Shown: positions 1 to 8,811 of the stretch, piece by piece
Layout: every line of letters starts with the position of its first letter
How positions within the stretch are numbered: the stretch's first letter is position 1
Origin: Pseudonocardia sp. MH-G8
Lineage (GTDB): Bacteria; Actinomycetota; Actinomycetes; Mycobacteriales; Pseudonocardiaceae
Assembly (NCBI RefSeq): GCF_002262885.1
Contig: NZ_NKYF01000015.1
Span: 124,001-188,000 of the forward strand
DNA: 64,000 bases
Reading direction: 5' to 3'
The notes under the pieces: generated by a model
Database searches by the model: none
Seen by the model: the letters and a program-made list of their open reading frames with translations, nothing else
What the model was told of the DNA's origin: nothing
Program-made: the position numbers and the translations under genes

Positions 1-881
1 TCCAGCAGTCCCCGCCGGAGCGCCAGGGCGTCTTCTGCCGGATCGTGCTGGGCATGCTCGAGGAGCTCGACGTCGTGGCGCTCGGCCACTGGTCGGAGTC
101 GGCGGAGTCGCTGTACTACCTGGCGCACGCGCTGCGCCGCGCGGCGGCGGAGACCGGCTTCGTCAACGACCCGCTCGTGTTCGGCGACGCGAGCACGGCG
201 ATGGCGTCCCGGGAGCTGGTCGCCGGCTTCGCGCGGGTGCTGCGTGAGGCGAAGCCCCACACCGACCTCACCGAGCACGTGCAGCTCACCCGCGGTCTGC
301 CGGCGATGGCGGCGTCCGGCGCGTCGACGCAGCCGGCCGGCAGCTGCGAGCTGTCCATCGTCGACGAGCACGGCAACTGGGTGCAGATGATGAACACCCT
401 GCAGGGCAGCGGCATCCCCGGCGAGGTGGTCGGTGGCGTGCCGATGGTCGGCAGCCACGCGATGAACAGCCTCGCCTCGCCCATCGAGGGCTGGCACACC
501 GGCGGCGGTCGCGTCCGCTCGATCCTGTCCAACACGATGGTGCTGCGCGACGGCACGCCGTGGCTCGCGCTCGGCTCGCCGGGCAACGTGCACTGCACGG
601 TGCCGCAGGTGCTGTCCAACATCCTCGACTTCGGGATGGACCCCTACGCCGCCGACGACGCCCCGCGCTGCCTGCCCTACGCGGACGACCACACGATCTC
701 GGTGGAGAGCCGGATCGGGCCCGAGGTGGCCACGGGCCTCGCGCGGATGGGCGTGCTGGTCAACCCGCTGCCCACCTACGACTACCACATGGGCACCTAC
801 CAGGTGAGCTGGCGAACCGCCGACGGTGTCCTGCACGGCTCCACCGGACCGCGGCGCGAGGGCATGGCGGCCGGCTACTAG
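1..881 (+). CDS. Gamma-glutamyltranspeptidase-like protein, 5' end outside window
   Basis: The window opens inside this gene; the reading frame begins at base 3 and 292 residues are visible. Ntn-hydrolase GGT enzymes cleave gamma-glutamyl bonds after self-processing at a Thr. Visible landmarks of the GGT C-terminal region are SIVDEHGN, the LGSPG loop, a STGPRR segment and the terminal AAGY. The position of the catalytic Thr of E. coli GGT (TTHYSVVD) is filled by Ser followed by Cys (GSCELSIVD). The protein may therefore be a Ser-nucleophile variant, an unprocessed homologue or a transferase with another substrate. It is followed after 15 bases by an amidohydrolase and then a prolyl oligopeptidase, which suggests a peptide or amide degradation operon. 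Confidence 0.85.
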   Translation, partial: QQSPPERQGVFCRIVLGMLEELDVVALGHWSESAESLYYLAHALRRAAAETGFVNDPLVFGDASTAMASRELVAGFARVLREAKPHTDLTEHVQLTRGLPAMAASGASTQPAGSCELSIVDEHGNWVQMMNTLQGSGIPGEVVGGVPMVGSHAMNSLASPIEGWHTGGGRVRSILSNTMVLRDGTPWLALGSPGNVHCTVPQVLSNILDFGMDPYAADDAPRCLPYADDHTISVESRIGPEVATGLARMGVLVNPLPTYDYHMGTYQVSWRTADGVLHGSTGPRREGMAAGY

Positions 882-896
882 GAAAAGGGGACAACA

Positions 897-2120
897 ATGT
901 GGTTGACCGGTACCACCGTCGTCGACGGCACGGGGAGCGACCCGCTGCCCGAGCAGACCGTGCTGGTCGAGGGCGGCCGGATCGCGGCGCTGGGCGGCAC
1001 CCCGCCGGCCGGCGCGGACGTGCTCGACTGCTCCGGCCTGACGCTCACGCCGGGCCTCATCGACGCCCACGTCCACTTCGGGCTCTCCAGCCCGATCGAG
1101 GCCAGCCTGACGCGCGGGCTGTCGGTCGCGGAACTGGCGGCGGACATGTTCGAGAACTGCCGACAGACCCTCGACGCCGGCTTCACCACCGTGCGCGACA
1201 CCGGCGGCATCGACGGCGGCCTGGCCGGCGTCGTCGCCAAGGGCAAGGTGCCCGGGCCGCGCATCCTGCAGTGCGGGCCGGTGCTCTGCCAGACCGGCGG
1301 GCACGGCCACATGGCCTCGGAGTGGGAGCCGACCGCCGACTGGACCGACCACCACATCCCCGGACTGCGCTCGATGTCCATGCTCTGCGACGGCCCCGAC
1401 GAGATGCGGCGCAACGCCCGGGAGGCGCTCCGCCGCGGCGCCGACTTCCTCAAGCTCTGCGTCACGGGCGGTGTCGTGTCGCGGCACGACAAGCTCACCG
1501 ACACCCAGTTCGACGTCGCCGAGATCGCGGCAGCGGTGGCGGAGGCGACCGCGCGGGGCACGTACGTGACGGTGCACGCGCACAACAACGCCGGCATCCG
1601 CAACGCCGTCACCGCCGGCGTCCGCTGCGTGGAGCACGGCTCCCAGATCGACGAGGAGACCGCCGCGCTCATGGCCGAGCACGACGTCGCGCACGTGCCC
1701 ACCCTCGCGGTGGTGCACGCCCTGCTCGACGACGCGAGCGAGGCCGGGTTGCCCGCGAGCATCGCCGACCGCGTGGGCGTCGCGCTGCAAGGCCAGATCG
1801 ACGCCATCCACGCCTCCCGGGCGGCGGGCGTGCGGGTCGGCTCCGGCTCCGACCTGATCGGTCCGAAGCAGGACGGCCGCGGCCGCGAGCTGCTGCTGCG
1901 CTCGGAGATCGAGGACCCGATGGCCGCGCTGGTCTCCGCCACGAGGGTCAACGCCGACATCCTCGGAATCGGCGCCGACGTCGGCACCGTCGAGGTCGGC
2001 AAGCGCGCCGACCTGGTCGCGTTCCGGGGCAACCCGCTCGACGACCCGAAGATCTTCGCCGACCGCGCCGCCGTCGCGCTCGTCGTGCAGAACGGTGCGG
2101 TCGTGAAGGACTCGCGGTGA
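897..2120 (+). CDS. Metal-dependent amidohydrolase (imidazolonepropionase/prolidase-like)
   Basis: A 407-residue amidohydrolase-superfamily enzyme expected to hydrolyse an amide, lactam or dipeptide bond using a binuclear metal site. The complete ligand set is visible: HxH at H58/H60 (DAHVH), the bridging Lys K186 (FLKLCVTGG), H227/H229 (VHAH), H247 (VEHGSQ) and D319 (GSGSD). Length and motif order fit the imidazolonepropionase-like/Xaa-Pro dipeptidase branch; the substrate cannot be read from sequence. The ATG is preceded by a purine-rich AGGAAAAGGGG. Its stop overlaps the GTG start of the prolyl oligopeptidase (GTGA), so the two are translationally coupled and probably act on the same class of peptide. 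Confidence 0.9.
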   Translation: MWLTGTTVVDGTGSDPLPEQTVLVEGGRIAALGGTPPAGADVLDCSGLTLTPGLIDAHVHFGLSSPIEASLTRGLSVAELAADMFENCRQTLDAGFTTVRDTGGIDGGLAGVVAKGKVPGPRILQCGPVLCQTGGHGHMASEWEPTADWTDHHIPGLRSMSMLCDGPDEMRRNAREALRRGADFLKLCVTGGVVSRHDKLTDTQFDVAEIAAAVAEATARGTYVTVHAHNNAGIRNAVTAGVRCVEHGSQIDEETAALMAEHDVAHVPTLAVVHALLDDASEAGLPASIADRVGVALQGQIDAIHASRAAGVRVGSGSDLIGPKQDGRGRELLLRSEIEDPMAALVSATRVNADILGIGADVGTVEVGKRADLVAFRGNPLDDPKIFADRAAVALVVQNGAVVKDSR

Positions 2121-4153
2121 CGCGCACCGCTGCGACCACCCGCGTCGGCGCCGACGTCGACGTGCTGGCCGGTGTCGCGTTCCCCGACCCGTACCGCTGG
2201 CTCGAGGGCGACGGGGAGGAGGTGCAGCGCTGGCAGGACGAGCAGGGCGAGGCCGCCGCGGCGTGGGTGCGGGACTGGCCGCACTTCGATCGGCTGCGCG
2301 ATTCGGTGTCCCGCTTCCAGACGGCCCGGTTCGAGCCGCTCCCCCGCGCCGCCGGCGGACGCTGGTTCCGCACCACGGTGCCGGAGGGGCGCACGCAGCC
2401 GTCCGTGGTGGTGGCCGACGAGCCGGCCGGCGAGGGCCGCGTGCTGTTCGACCCGGTGCAGGAGGACCCGGCGCGTCCGCCGTTCGTCTCGTGGATCTCG
2501 CCGTCCCCGGACGGGCGCGTCCTCGCGGTCGGGGTCTGCACCGACGGCAGCGAGCAGAACACGGTCCGGCTCGTCGACGTCGCCACCGGAACGGCGTTGC
2601 CCGGGGCCCCGGCGCAGACGCTGATGGACAACTGGACCGGCGGCGCGCACTGGCTGCCCGACTCCACCGGGTTCTTCTTCGCCGGTATCGACGGCCGGGC
2701 GGTCGACCTGTCGCAGCGGGTGTGGCTGCACCGGAACGGGACGACGACCCAGGTCGACGTGCCGTGGCTGCCGGGGTCGGACTACCGGATGGTCGTGGTG
2801 TCGCGCGACGGACGGCACGCGGTGGCCGTGCAGCGGATGATGGACCCGGTCCCCGTCGCGGTCGCGCGGCTGGACGACCCGGCCGCGCTGGTGTGGCACC
2901 CGTTCCTCACCGACGTCGAGGGCTCGGTCGCCGGGCACCTGCTGGGCGACGCGTGGGTCGCCGTCACCGACGTCGGCGCGCCCCGCGGCCGGCTGGTGCG
3001 GATCCCGCTCGCCGACCCGGGCACCTGGGAGGAACTGGTCGCCGAGTCCGACGCCGTGCTGCGTTCGGTGACCCCGGTCGGCGACGTGCTCTACCTCGCC
3101 GAGTTCGTCGACACCTACGCGCGCGTCCGCATCGTCGACGCCGGGGGGAACGCACTCGGCGAGGTGCCGCTGCCCGGCCGGGGCGCGCTCGTCGAGCTGC
3201 CGTTCCCGATGATGAACCTCGGGGCGGCGCGGCCGTCCGACGAGTTCCTGTTCGCCTTCTCCACCCTCACCTCGTCGGCCGGTACCTACCGGCACCGGCC
3301 GGGCGCCCCCGAGCTGGAGGTGCTGACCGAGCCCGCCGTGGTGATCGACGACGCCGTGGTCGAGGACCGCTGGGCCACCTCCGCCGACGGCACCCGGGTC
3401 CCGTACCACCTCGTGCACCGCACCGACGTGCCGCTCGACCGACCGCAGCCGGCGATGATCTACGCCTACGGCGGCTTCAACGCGCCGTGGGTGCCGTCGT
3501 TCCCCGGCGTGATGGCCGCGTTCGTGGCCGCGGGCGGGGTGTTCGTGCACGGCCACCTGCGTGGGGGCGCGGAGTTCGGCCGCGCGTGGTGGGAGGGCGG
3601 GCGGCTGGCGAACAAGCAGAACGGCTACGCCGACCTGTACGCGATCGCGGAGACCCTGATCGCCGACGGCGTCACCGCGCCGGACCGGTTGGCCGTCACC
3701 GGCGGGTCCAACGGTGGGCTGATGGCCGGGGTCGCGGCCACCCAGCGTCCGGACCTGTGGGCGGCGGCGATCCCGCGGGTGCCGCTGCTCGACGTGATCG
3801 GCGCCTGCCGCGACGGGTACGGCAACTGGGTGGTGCGGCTGGAGTTCGGCGACCCCGACGATCCCGCCGAGGTGCGGCGGATGGCGGGCTTCTCGCCGTA
3901 CCACCTGGCCGAGGACGGGGTGGCCTACCCCGCGGTGTTCCTCGACTCCGGCGACACCGACCCGCGCTGCCCGCCCTGGCACGCCCGCAAGTTCGCGGCC
4001 CGGCTGCAGGCCGCCCAGGCCGGGCCCGCGCCGGTCCTGCTGCGGATCTGGCGCAACGTCGGCCACGGCTGGGCGACCGACAAGGAGGTCGCGCTCACGG
4101 AGAACACCGAGTGGTTGGCGTTCGCCTTGAAGGTGCTCGGGATGCGGCCCTGA
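2117..4153 (+). CDS. Prolyl oligopeptidase family serine peptidase (S9A)
   Basis: A 678-residue cytosolic-type peptidase: N-terminal beta-propeller (about residues 1-400) and C-terminal alpha/beta-hydrolase domain. The catalytic triad is Ser531 in GGSNGG, Asp615 in SGDTDPR and His650 in NVGHGW, all in the S9 order. No signal peptide is visible. The GTG at 2117 was chosen because it overlaps the upstream TGA by four bases and gives the usual family length; the frame stays open far upstream but that part lies over the amidohydrolase gene. With the GGT-like and amidohydrolase genes it forms a three-gene peptide-processing unit, ended by a strong hairpin. Confidence 0.93.
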   Translation: MTRTAATTRVGADVDVLAGVAFPDPYRWLEGDGEEVQRWQDEQGEAAAAWVRDWPHFDRLRDSVSRFQTARFEPLPRAAGGRWFRTTVPEGRTQPSVVVADEPAGEGRVLFDPVQEDPARPPFVSWISPSPDGRVLAVGVCTDGSEQNTVRLVDVATGTALPGAPAQTLMDNWTGGAHWLPDSTGFFFAGIDGRAVDLSQRVWLHRNGTTTQVDVPWLPGSDYRMVVVSRDGRHAVAVQRMMDPVPVAVARLDDPAALVWHPFLTDVEGSVAGHLLGDAWVAVTDVGAPRGRLVRIPLADPGTWEELVAESDAVLRSVTPVGDVLYLAEFVDTYARVRIVDAGGNALGEVPLPGRGALVELPFPMMNLGAARPSDEFLFAFSTLTSSAGTYRHRPGAPELEVLTEPAVVIDDAVVEDRWATSADGTRVPYHLVHRTDVPLDRPQPAMIYAYGGFNAPWVPSFPGVMAAFVAAGGVFVHGHLRGGAEFGRAWWEGGRLANKQNGYADLYAIAETLIADGVTAPDRLAVTGGSNGGLMAGVAATQRPDLWAAAIPRVPLLDVIGACRDGYGNWVVRLEFGDPDDPAEVRRMAGFSPYHLAEDGVAYPAVFLDSGDTDPRCPPWHARKFAARLQAAQAGPAPVLLRIWRNVGHGWATDKEVALTENTEWLAFALKVLGMRP

Positions 4154-4158
4154 CCGCG

Positions 4159-4192
4159 GGGAGGCACCGGCCCGCGTCCGCCGGTGCCTCCC
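4159..4192. terminator. Bidirectional terminator hairpin
   Basis: A perfect 12-bp inverted repeat (GGGAGGCACCGG, 10-base loop, CCGGTGCCTCCC) sits exactly between the convergent prolyl oligopeptidase and MFS genes. There is no T tract, as is common in high-GC actinobacteria. Confidence 0.75.
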
Positions 4193-4195
4193 ACC

Positions 4196-5509
4196 TCACG
4201 ACGTCACGACCCCGGTGCGCAGATCGATCCCGCGGGTCTCCGGGATGCCGCGCAGGATCACCGGCAGCCCCAGCAGCGCCAGCGCGGTGGCGTAGAAGGC
4301 GGGGGCGAGCAGGCTCCCACTCGTGTCCACGAGCAGCTGACTCACCAGCGGCGCGGTGCCCGCGAACAGGGCGTAGGCCACGTTGTAGGGCAGTGCCACC
4401 CCGCTGAACCGCACGTCGGCCGGCAGCATCTCCAGCACCGCCATGGCTCCCGCGCCGAGCAGGCTCACGACCAGCAGCAGCGCGAACATCGCAACGACGA
4501 TGGCAGGCATGCTGCGGCTGCCGATCAGCAGGTAGGCCGGCACGGTCAGCACCACGGCCCCGAGGGCACCCGCCCGCACCAGCGGCCGCCGGCCGATCCG
4601 GTCCCCCAGTACCCCGAACACCGGCCCGGCGACCGCGGCGAACAGCGTCAGCACGGTGATGATCGTCAGCGCCGTGGACGAGGAGACACCGGCCGCCTGA
4701 CCCAGGTAGGTGGGCATGTAGCCGAGGAACATGTGGGTGACCACGCCGGTGACCCCGAAGTAGCACAGCAGCACCAGCAGCGACCGCCAGTAGGTACGCA
4801 GCAGGTACCCGAACGAACGGCCCGGCTTCGTCCCTTCCTCGGCCATCTCGGTGAACACCGGCGTCTCGCCCACGCCGAGCCGCAGCAGCAGCGCGACCAG
4901 CGACAGCAAGCCGGCGACGATGAACGTCCAGCGCCACCCACCCGCGGCGAACGCGTCACCGGCCAGGGCCTGGAAGAGCACGACCGTCAGGGTCGCGCCC
5001 GTGACGCCGAGCATCGTCGAGCTGCCGATGAACCCCATCCACAGCATCCGGCGGCCGGACGGCGCGTGCTCGGCACTGAACGTGATCGCGCCGGTGTACT
5101 CACCGCCCGCGGACAAGCCCTGCAGCAGCCGGCACACCAGCAGCAGGACCGGCGCGGCGACGCCGATGGTGGCCCAACCGGGCAGCAGGCCGATCGCTGC
5201 CGTCGCCCCGCCCATGAGCAGCACCGACGCGCTGAGCGCGGCGCGCCGGCCCAGCCGGTCGCCGATCCGGCCGAACACCACCGCGCCGAGCGGGCGGGCG
5301 ACGAACGCGACACCGTAGATCGCGAACGTCCCCAGCAACGCGGCGGAGGCCTGGTCCGCCGGGAAGAACGTCGCCGCGATCACGACCGCCGAGAACCCGT
5401 ACAGCGTGAAGTCGAACCACTCCACGAAGTTGCCCGCCGCACCGGCGAGCACGATCCGCGCCGGCGACCGCCTGCGCGCCTCCCGGTCCTTGGACACCGT
5501 CTCCGTCAT
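4196..5509 (-). CDS. MFS transporter, metabolite:H+ symporter (MHS) type
   Basis: A 437-residue inner-membrane permease with about twelve hydrophobic segments. GNFVEWFDF (residues 26-34) at the first helix and GRIGDRLGRR in the 2-3 loop are hallmarks of the MHS family (ProP, KgtP and ShiA relatives), which import organic acids or zwitterions with protons. The start at 5509 is preferred over the longer frame because AGGAGG lies seven bases upstream (complement of 5516-5521). It is divergent from the PucR-type regulator across about 150 bp, so it is the likely target of that regulator. The substrate is unknown. Confidence 0.9.
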   Translation of the reverse strand: MTETVSKDREARRRSPARIVLAGAAGNFVEWFDFTLYGFSAVVIAATFFPADQASAALLGTFAIYGVAFVARPLGAVVFGRIGDRLGRRAALSASVLLMGGATAAIGLLPGWATIGVAAPVLLLVCRLLQGLSAGGEYTGAITFSAEHAPSGRRMLWMGFIGSSTMLGVTGATLTVVLFQALAGDAFAAGGWRWTFIVAGLLSLVALLLRLGVGETPVFTEMAEEGTKPGRSFGYLLRTYWRSLLVLLCYFGVTGVVTHMFLGYMPTYLGQAAGVSSSTALTIITVLTLFAAVAGPVFGVLGDRIGRRPLVRAGALGAVVLTVPAYLLIGSRSMPAIVVAMFALLLVVSLLGAGAMAVLEMLPADVRFSGVALPYNVAYALFAGTAPLVSQLLVDTSGSLLAPAFYATALALLGLPVILRGIPETRGIDLRTGVVTS

Positions 5510-5659
5510 CGCAGACCTCCTGTTCGGGGATGGAGGAAGCATCGCGGCGCACGCGCCTCGGGAGGAGCGGCGGATGTCACCGATCCGGCCCGGACGCCGC
5601 GACAGGTGTCAAACGGCTGCCCGGCTGCGACGATCACCACGACGGACGGAGGCACCGGA

Positions 5660-6859
5660 ATGCCGGAGGACGATCTGCAGGGCATCGTCGACGAGCTGGC
5701 CGAGCGGTTGCAGCGGTCGGTCGCGATCGACGACCCGGGGATCCGCTTGCTGGCCGCGAGCCGGCACTTCGGCGACGAGGACCCGGTTCGGGTGACGTCG
5801 GTGCTGAACCGGTCCGTCGACTCCGGGCTCGTCGACGACATCCTCGCGCAGGGGATCGCGCAGTGGACCCGTCCGGGCAACGTGGTGGTCGCGGTGGACG
5901 ACGCCCTACCCCGGCTGTGCGCGCCGGTCCGGTGCAACGCCCTCCTGCTGGGCTACCTGTGGCTCATCGACACCGAACGGTCGCTCGGGCCCGCCGAGAT
6001 CGACCTCGCGGAGGACGCGGCCGCGCGAGCAGGCGTCGTGCTCTACCGGCGGTTGGTCCTGCACGAGCGGTCCAAGGCGCGGCACGAGGCGATCCTGCGG
6101 GAGCTGGTCTCGTCCGACCACTCCGCCCGGGTACAGGCCATCGACGACCTGCGGGCCGAGCAGCTGTTCCCCGACCGGCACCTGCGCTTCCGGGTGCTGG
6201 CGGTGCAGCCGCACGGCGACGACCCGGCCGCGTCCGCCGCGCTCGAGTCCGCGGTGGAGGAGGGACTGCGCGCCACCGACGACGTGCACCTCATGGCGGC
6301 GAACCGCACCCGGGCGTGGGTGCTGCTCGCCGAGCGCAGCGCACGGCCGATCGACGCCGTGACCAGCCGGATCGTCGCCCGCTTCCGCTCCCTCACCCGC
6401 AGCGACGCCCGGATCGTCATCGGTGTCGGCACCGCCGTCGGCGGTCTCGACCTCGTCGTGGAGTCCTACCGCCAGGCGGTGCTCGCCGCCCGCGCCGCGC
6501 TGCTGGTGCCGACGCTCGGTGACGTCGCCCGCTGGGGCTCGCTGGGGCCCTACGAGGTCCTGCTCATGCTGCCCGTCGAGCACCTCGTCCCGGCGGCCGA
6601 GGTGCCCGCACTGGCCGCGCTGGAACGCCACGACCCCCACGGCGTGCTCATGGCGAGCCTCGAGGCGTTCTTCGACAACGCAGGCGACGTCCGCCGCACC
6701 GCCGACCAGCTCTGCGTGCACCGCGCCACGCTCTACCACCGGCTCAAGCGCATCGAGGAGCACACGGGCTGCCGCCTCGACCGCGGCGACGACCGGCTCA
6801 CCCTGCACCTGGGCCTCAAGCTGCGGGCGCTCGTCGCGGCCTACCGGACCCGGTCCTGA
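5660..6859 (+). CDS. PucR/CdaR-type transcriptional regulator
   Basis: A 399-residue regulator. The C-terminal 50 residues form a PucR-type helix-turn-helix (VRRTADQLCVHRATLYHRL, then a region ending in LGLKLRAL). The middle resembles the GGDEF-like domain of the family, and the N-terminal half is probably the effector-sensing region. Such proteins activate purine, amino acid or sugar-acid catabolism. ATG at 5660 follows GGAGG. The divergent MHS transporter is the obvious target. Its 3' end overlaps the convergent DMT gene by 44 bp. Confidence 0.88.
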   Translation: MPEDDLQGIVDELAERLQRSVAIDDPGIRLLAASRHFGDEDPVRVTSVLNRSVDSGLVDDILAQGIAQWTRPGNVVVAVDDALPRLCAPVRCNALLLGYLWLIDTERSLGPAEIDLAEDAAARAGVVLYRRLVLHERSKARHEAILRELVSSDHSARVQAIDDLRAEQLFPDRHLRFRVLAVQPHGDDPAASAALESAVEEGLRATDDVHLMAANRTRAWVLLAERSARPIDAVTSRIVARFRSLTRSDARIVIGVGTAVGGLDLVVESYRQAVLAARAALLVPTLGDVARWGSLGPYEVLLMLPVEHLVPAAEVPALAALERHDPHGVLMASLEAFFDNAGDVRRTADQLCVHRATLYHRLKRIEEHTGCRLDRGDDRLTLHLGLKLRALVAAYRTRS

Positions 6860-7796
6860 GCCGGCCCCACGCCGCCGAGCCGGGCCCACGTCGTCCGGGA
6901 CCGACGGCCAGGAGCCAGATCGTCAGGAGGATGAGGGCGCAACCGCCGAGCTGGGTGGCCGTGGGCACCTGGCCGAGGACGGCGGCGGCGAGGACGACCG
7001 CCCCGACCGGCTGCAGCAGCAGGAGCGTCGACGCCCACGCGGGTTCGATGCGCGGCAGTCCGCGCGCCACCAGGAGCCAGCTGACCACCTGCCCGAACAC
7101 GGCGAGCAACGCCAGCCACAGCCAGGTGATCGCCGGGAGGTCGACGGCGATCCCGGTCGTCGCCACCCCCGCGACGCCGGCGGTCGCTGCGGCCGCGGTG
7201 GTGCTGAGGAACACCGGCGTCGCGAGGTGTGCCGGTGAGTGCCGGCCGGAGCGGCGGTTGAGGAACAGGTATCCCGTGTAGGCGACCGCCGCGAGCGCGC
7301 AGAGCACGGTTCCCCGGACCGGGTCACCACCCGGGCCGCCGGCACCGCCGCCCAGCGCGCCACCGGCGAGAGCGACCCCGACCGTCAGCACCGGCAGTGC
7401 GAGCAGGAAGTACCTGCTGATGCGGGTGCGGCTCACCAGCCCAACGAGGACGGGGAACAGGACGATCTGAAGGTTGACGACGACGGTGGCGATGCCGGCC
7501 CCGATGTCACCGATGCTGACGTTCCACATGAGGAAGTCGACGCCCAGGAACACCCCCGCGACCAGGGCCGTGCCCGTCAGCCCGGCGGGGAGCCGGCCGT
7601 GACGGCGGATCTCCGCCAGGACGAGGGGGATCAGCACGACGGCCGCGAGGAAGCACCGGTAGAACGCCGCGGTGGCCGAGTCGACCCCGGCAAGCGAGAT
7701 CAACACCGACGAGGCGGACATCGACGCCGCTCCGAGCCCGACCGCGACGAACGCCGAGGTCGCGGTGGCGTCGGACCGGCGCTGCGCAAGGCTCAC
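6816..7796 (-). CDS. EamA/DMT-family transporter
   Basis: A 326-residue protein with about ten hydrophobic helices arranged as two EamA repeats, typical of drug/metabolite exporters such as RhaT- and YdcZ-like proteins. GTGAGG precedes the ATG. The gene is divergent from a LysR regulator with only 73 bp between starts, a layout common for LysR-controlled exporters of amino acids or metabolites. The last 44 bases overlap the convergent PucR gene. The substrate is not determinable. Confidence 0.9.
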   Translation of the reverse strand: MSLAQRRSDATATSAFVAVGLGAASMSASSVLISLAGVDSATAAFYRCFLAAVVLIPLVLAEIRRHGRLPAGLTGTALVAGVFLGVDFLMWNVSIGDIGAGIATVVVNLQIVLFPVLVGLVSRTRISRYFLLALPVLTVGVALAGGALGGGAGGPGGDPVRGTVLCALAAVAYTGYLFLNRRSGRHSPAHLATPVFLSTTAAAATAGVAGVATTGIAVDLPAITWLWLALLAVFGQVVSWLLVARGLPRIEPAWASTLLLLQPVGAVVLAAAVLGQVPTATQLGGCALILLTIWLLAVGPGRRGPGSAAWGRLRTGSGRPRRAPAA

Positions 7797-7869
7797 GACC
7801 TCACGGTGACACGGTCAATACTTCAGCACCAGTTGCTATTTCTGCTGCTCAATCCGTAGTTTTGCTTGG

Positions 7870-8811
7870 GTGTTCGGGTGGGATCGCCTCCGCGTGTTCG
7901 CGGCCGTGGCCGACCACGGCTCCATCGCCGCCGCGGCGGCGGCTCTCCACGTCACCAGCCCGGCTGTGAGCCAGCAGATCAAGAAGCTCGAACGGGAGGC
8001 CGGCTGCGCGCTGGTCGTGCGGGAGGGGCGGGGGATCCGCCTCACACCGGCCGGGCACATCGCCGCGCAGGCGGCCCGAGCCGTGGATCGCACGATCGCG
8101 ACGGCCGAGGCCGAGGTCGCCACCCTGCGAGGCCAGGCCGTCGGTCCGCTCAGGATCGGAGCGCTCAACAGCAGCGTCGGTCCGCTGGTGGGGCCGGCTC
8201 TGCGGCTGCTCGCCCGGCGGCACCCCCGCCTGGTGCCCAGCGCGTGGACCGGGGAGGCGGTCGATCTCATCCCGAAACTGGAGACGCGGGACCTCGACGT
8301 GGTCCTGGTCGAGAGCTGGTCGACCATGCCCGCACGACTGCCCCCGAAGATCACGGTACGGCCGTTGGTCACGCACGAGGTGGCCCTCGCGGTACAGCCC
8401 GGGCACCACCTCGCCGGCCCGGACCCGGTGCCGCTGACCCGCATCGACGGTGAGGTCTGGACGGCCTGTCGCCCCGGGACCGACAACCACGACGCCCAGA
8501 TCCAGACGATGCGCCGGCACGGGATCGAGCCCGACGTCCGCTACGTGGTCGACGACTTCCTGACCCAGATGACGCTGGTGGCAGCCGGCCTCGCCGTCAC
8601 GCTCGTGCCACGGGACGCCGTCGAGTCCTTCCCCGGCGTCGAGCTCGTGCCCGTCGCCCCGGCCCTGACCCGGACGATCGGGGTGGCGACCCGGCAGGGC
8701 GACCTGCCCCCGGCCCCCTCGGCGATGGTCGACGCGTTGTTCGAGGTCGTCCTCGGCGAAGGGAACAGCCGTGCCGCTACCCCAGAACCGTCCCGGAGCT
8801 CCCGGCGTTGA
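7870..8811 (+). CDS. LysR-family transcriptional regulator
   Basis: A 313-residue LTTR. The N-terminal winged helix (RLRVFAAVADHGSIAAAAAA, then AVSQQIKKLE) is textbook LysR; residues from about 90 form the periplasmic-binding-protein-like effector domain. The start is GTG at 7870. The 73-bp AT-richer gap to the divergent DMT gene (TTGCTATTTCTGCTGCTCAAT region) should carry the operator and both promoters. It probably controls that exporter. The 3' end overlaps the convergent FAD enzyme by 35 bp. Confidence 0.9.
   Translation: MFGWDRLRVFAAVADHGSIAAAAAALHVTSPAVSQQIKKLEREAGCALVVREGRGIRLTPAGHIAAQAARAVDRTIATAEAEVATLRGQAVGPLRIGALNSSVGPLVGPALRLLARRHPRLVPSAWTGEAVDLIPKLETRDLDVVLVESWSTMPARLPPKITVRPLVTHEVALAVQPGHHLAGPDPVPLTRIDGEVWTACRPGTDNHDAQIQTMRRHGIEPDVRYVVDDFLTQMTLVAAGLAVTLVPRDAVESFPGVELVPVAPALTRTIGVATRQGDLPPAPSAMVDALFEVVLGEGNSRAATPEPSRSSRR

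Noticed and set aside
560-2116. Starting the prolyl oligopeptidase at an upstream ATG (1197 residues)
   Set aside because: The extension lies out of frame over the amidohydrolase and is Arg-rich noise; GTG 2117 fits family length and coupling.
878-4066. A 1062-codon open frame on the minus strand opposite the amidohydrolase and peptidase
   Set aside because: It has no family motif, is Arg/His/Pro-rich and mirrors the codon bias of two convincing plus-strand genes; it is a GC-driven shadow.
4184-5659. Extending the PucR-type regulator upstream by nearly 500 codons
   Set aside because: That part is antisense to the MHS transporter, Gln/His/Arg-rich and without motifs; the ATG at 5660 has a GGAGG site.
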